Assembly (NCBI RefSeq): GCF_006439395.2
Contig: NZ_CP083950.1
Location: 5,135,001 to 5,199,000 of the forward strand
Length of the DNA: 64,000 bases
Source of the DNA: Mesorhizobium sp. B4-1-4
GTDB lineage: Bacteria > Pseudomonadota > Alphaproteobacteria > Rhizobiales > Rhizobiaceae
Direction: 5' to 3'
The notes under the pieces are model-generated. The model saw nothing but the letters and a program-made list of their open reading frames with translations, had not been told where the DNA came from and did no database searches. Shown here piece after piece: positions 62,601 through 64,000 of this stretch. The translations under genes and the position numbers were made by a program. Every line of letters begins with the position of its first letter. The first letter of the stretch is position 1.

Positions 62601-62722
62601 TGGTCCGGATCAACGTTCCGGGCAATTTCGACCAAAAGCCGAGCCAGAGCCTCGCGATCAATCTCGGTATCGTTCGCAGCGGCTCTTTCAGAAGGGTTGA
62701 TTGGGTCGACGGTCGACCTCAA
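59651..62722 (-). CDS. Inner-membrane-anchored OmpA-family protein with four 136-residue repeats
   Basis: 1,023 residues from TTG at 62722 (weak ribosome site). Residues 1-328 are cytoplasmic; about 180-295 (RVEHVFLISRSSGLLIAHV, then IRFGELRLWSEVGPFATLVSVIRGN) look like a longin/roadblock-type alpha-beta fold. One membrane helix follows at 329-350. Four tandem repeats begin at 357, 493, 629 and 765, each opening WQ.Y.SRL and closing with a BON-like G.A..WI.RA..AA..L. Residues about 905-1023 are an OmpA C-terminal peptidoglycan-binding domain (LTGHSDTTGRETAN, NSTNRRVSV). It could tie the cell wall to the GTPase in the cytoplasm. Confidence 0.85.
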   Translation of the reverse strand: MRSTVDPINPSERAAANDTEIDREALARLLVEIARNVDPDHGALFDGIPTADHRMETLRQLLVGREISELSRVAHLLDEPEQLAAAVGSVLPDAAARASHAQLGEAFVPVVERAAQRSIQKNPRTLTDILYPVFLPAIRKSIGEKIDQTFQSLNESLRHIFTWHGLKWRFEAWRTGASFSEVVLNHSLVYRVEHVFLISRSSGLLIAHVTAENATSEDPQLISSMLSAIQDFVSDSFKEKEQSGLDTIRFGELRLWSEVGPFATLVSVIRGNPPEELHEVIRDVLLRIHDEYSQALEQFDGDSSQLASVETQLQTCVELKHEESNEGFPWLVLAAALLVLIPTGIWFFLSWQSGQRWQAYLSRLETQPGIIVAEQTVRDGQFYIAGLRDPLAADPQSLLSGTQVDPARVHANWQFYQSLAPEFVLKRLTASLAPPDSVRLSVVKDRIVAEGEADATWISRAQAAAQQLSAGGPVFDISRVRDVSPEARAAEHWQAYVSRLGTQPGIIVAEQKIRDGQFYIAGLRDPLAADPQSLLSGTQVDAARVHANWQFYQSLEPEFVLKRLTASLAPPDSVRLSVVKDRIVAEGEADATWISRAQAAAQQLSAGGPVFDISRVRDVSPEARAAEHWQAYVSRLGTQPGIIVAEQKIRDGQFYIAGLRDPLAADPQSLLSGTQVDPGRVHSQWQFYQSLEPEFVLKRLTASLYPLKSVRLSIVDNRIVAEGEAPDTWIDRARAAARQLSAGGPEFDISKVRDVSPEAREAEHWQYYVSRLEAQPGIIVAQQTERGGQFYISGLRDPLAADPKALLSGTQVDPARVHSQWQFFQSLDPKFVVKRLTASLSPPKSVQLSIIQGRILVVGEAPAGWISRARAAAEQLSADGVVLDVSQLHELNLAELNHLREAIQTTDIFFSSGRVVPGPEQSPVLDRLADQLKEFAENARKAGVTARFMLTGHSDTTGRETANASISAARAETVRALLNKRGVAPELLLVRGAGTFEPAVPENENSRTGNSTNRRVSVTVNLE
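60023..61654 (-). repeat. Four tandem 408-bp repeats inside the OmpA-family gene
   Basis: Unit boundaries (first Trp codon of each) are 61654, 61246, 60838 and 60430, exactly 408 bases apart. Units 1 and 2 are nearly identical in DNA and differ at about four residues. Unit 3 diverges in its second half, and unit 4 is the oldest. The pattern indicates recent in-frame duplication. Confidence 0.95.
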
Positions 62723-62729
62723 GTTCCGA

Positions 62730-63395
62730 TCAACTCACTTTCCAGCTGCGTTCCGAGTTGCCCTTGCTGCCGATGGGATCCTGATTCAGACACTTCGCAA
62801 CCTCGATAAACAGGCCAGCCAAAAGATTTCGGTCGGTCTTGACGTTGCTGAGATCGGAAAAGAATTTCTCCATTAGCATCTGAACGCTTTCATTCTTCTG
62901 CTTGATTTCCTCACGCAGCGAATGGTCGCTTCGATTTATCCGATCCGAAACTTCGCGCTCAAGCTCGCTCAATTGATCCGACAACGAGCGCACCTGCTTT
63001 TCAAGTGCCTGATTTTGTTCGCGAAGATTCCGGTCAATCTCCTTGTCGGCATCGGCTCGTGCGTCTTTTTCGTTGCGCAATTGCCCCGCAAGTGAATCGA
63101 CCTGCTTCTTTGCATTTGACTCGTACATCTCAAGATTGCGCTTGGCCTCGGATTCGACATCCTTGAAGCGCTGCAAGAACCGTTCTTCAAGCTTGGAAAA
63201 GCGGCGGTCATAGTCCTGCATCTGGTTGCCGAACAGCAGATCACGTATCTTGTCGACACCTACAGCCTCGCCGGAGACCCCGCTCTCGCGAACCTGGGCC
63301 GCCATGAAATTCAGCCCGTTTTCGGCTGGATTACCTATCAGATTTGCGTCCGCTTTATTTGCCGAAGAAGCGGCATTCGAAGAGTCCTTAGCCAT
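62730..63395 (-). CDS. Coiled-coil protein, first gene of the GTPase operon
   Basis: 221 residues from the ATG at 63395 (GAGG directly upstream); an open frame to 63635 has no such features. An N-terminal 45 polar residues are followed by the motif VDKIRDLLFGNQMQDYDRRFSKLEERFL and a long heptad region to about residue 185 (repeated LRNEKDARADADKEIDRN, LREQNQALEKQVRSLSDQLSELER). The C-terminus DRNLLAGLFIEVAKCLNQ is a short conserved-looking helix. There is no signal or membrane segment. It lies seven bases before the OmpA-family start. It is probably a scaffold or partner for the GTPase; function unknown. Confidence 0.8.
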   Translation of the reverse strand: MAKDSSNAASSANKADANLIGNPAENGLNFMAAQVRESGVSGEAVGVDKIRDLLFGNQMQDYDRRFSKLEERFLQRFKDVESEAKRNLEMYESNAKKQVDSLAGQLRNEKDARADADKEIDRNLREQNQALEKQVRSLSDQLSELEREVSDRINRSDHSLREEIKQKNESVQMLMEKFFSDLSNVKTDRNLLAGLFIEVAKCLNQDPIGSKGNSERSWKVS

Positions 63396-63780
63396 CCTCA
63401 CGCCCAATCGCCAGAGTGCAAAACTCGGAGAATAGGAAATTATGTCAGACAAATACCCTGCCCGCAAGCCGGAATCCCCTTGGCTCAAGCCGATTCGTGC
63501 GTTCCTTTTTCGTCTCTTGGACCAGCAACAAATGCAGGAGTTCCGATTGGTGTCGCTCTTGTACCTCTTTTGATAGCGGCCACAGCCGGATGCCCGCTTT
63601 TGGTGAATCGACGGAACCGTAGGAATGACTGCCATCGAAGGCGCGTTGCTGCCATTCGTAGCGCAGACATCAAGTTATGATGGGTGAAACGCGGTTATAG
63701 AGAGCGGATGCCTTAGATCAACAGTCAACCGCCGCGTCTCGCTGAGTAAGGACATAGTCGCGACGCCCGGACTTTTACCA
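63396..63780. other. Non-coding region upstream of the GTPase operon
   Basis: These 385 bases hold no gene I can support. On the minus strand TTGCGG, a 17-base spacer and CATAAT form a possible sigma-70-like promoter 40-80 bases before the coiled-coil start. No repeat element or terminator is evident. Confidence 0.35.
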
Positions 63781-64000
63781 TCACCCATAACACCCTCGCG
63801 CCACCGCCAGCCGCCGCACCAGCGCCAGCACCCCATCGATCGTCGGCGTCGGTTTCTCCACCAGCCGCCCCAACTCCTGCACCGCGCGCACCAGCGCGTC
63901 GATCTCCATCGGCCGGCCGCGTTCCAGGTCCTGCAGCATCGAGGTCTTGTGCTCGCCGACGTCGCCGGCGCCCTTGATGCGGCGGTCGACGTCTATGGCG
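63781..64000 (-). CDS. 2-dehydropantoate 2-reductase family protein, C-terminal part (5' end outside window)
   Basis: The minus-strand frame from the right edge to the stop at 63781-63783 gives 72 residues. KTSMLQDLERGRPMEIDALV is the C-terminal signature of ketopantoate reductases (ApbA/PanE C domain), followed by ELGRLVEKPTPTIDGVLALVRRLA. These enzymes reduce ketopantoate with NADPH for pantothenate, but many paralogues with other substrates exist. The N-terminal NADP fold is outside the window. The gene is not part of the GTPase operon, which begins 385 bases away on the same strand. Confidence 0.88.
   Translation of the reverse strand, partial: AIDVDRRIKGAGDVGEHKTSMLQDLERGRPMEIDALVRAVQELGRLVEKPTPTIDGVLALVRRLAVARGCYG

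Overview
The window reads as a chromosomal segment of a high-G+C alphaproteobacterium of the Hyphomicrobiales (rhizobial order), most likely Mesorhizobium or a close relative. This rests on the gene families (Sinorhizobium-type PmtA, long DeoC next to an ALDH16 fusion, De Ley-Doudoroff galactose genes, many ABC sugar uptake genes) and on the dense population of short palindromic intergenic elements of rhizobial style. It is an inference from content; no ribosomal or tRNA gene is visible.

Layout. 1-2774: a translationally coupled galactonate branch (SDR tail, dgoK, dgoA, lactonase), then an orphan ATP-grasp gene. 4173-10256 (minus strand): DUF1330, pyrF, FMN reductase, pmtA, dnaJ and dnaK, with a likely heat-shock promoter before dnaK. 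10743-16602: two large secreted proteins of unknown function, the second with DUF11-like modules and a cysteine-rich tandem repeat tail. 16804-20409: rpe, a GntR/FCD regulator and a malonyl-CoA synthetase. 20480-34758: a divergent amino-sugar/peptidoglycan-recovery locus. Leftward run kinase, GntR/UTRA regulator, SIS deaminase, nagA, an FAD oxidoreductase and an SbmA/BacA-like ABC protein. Rightward run murQ, a complete sugar ABC importer and a Gfo/Idh/MocA dehydrogenase. A pair of near-identical 18-bp inverted sites lies just before the two first genes.

34905-41390 (minus strand): a 2-keto-3-deoxyfuconate-type hydrolase/dehydrogenase pair, an ALDH16-type tandem dehydrogenase, deoC and a ferredoxin-NADP reductase. 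41610-46689: hydantoinase/oxoprolinase subunits A and B with a GcvT-like protein. 46770-50820: a 4-hydroxyphenylacetate (hpa) island with hpaR, hpaC, hpaB and hpaA-like genes, plus a decayed chimera of an hpaF-like start and an aldehyde dehydrogenase end beside a strong palindromic operator. 51037-53194: divergent PaiB-like and MocR-like genes. 53334-57925: a complete branched-chain-type ABC importer.

58067-63395 (minus strand) is the most interesting part. Four tightly packed genes encode a coiled-coil protein, a 1,023-residue inner-membrane-anchored OmpA-family protein with four 136-residue repeats, a Rab-like small GTPase and a PAS-like/adenylate cyclase. This looks like a largely undescribed envelope-to-cAMP signalling module controlled by a bacterial small GTPase. 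The window ends inside a ketopantoate-reductase-family gene.
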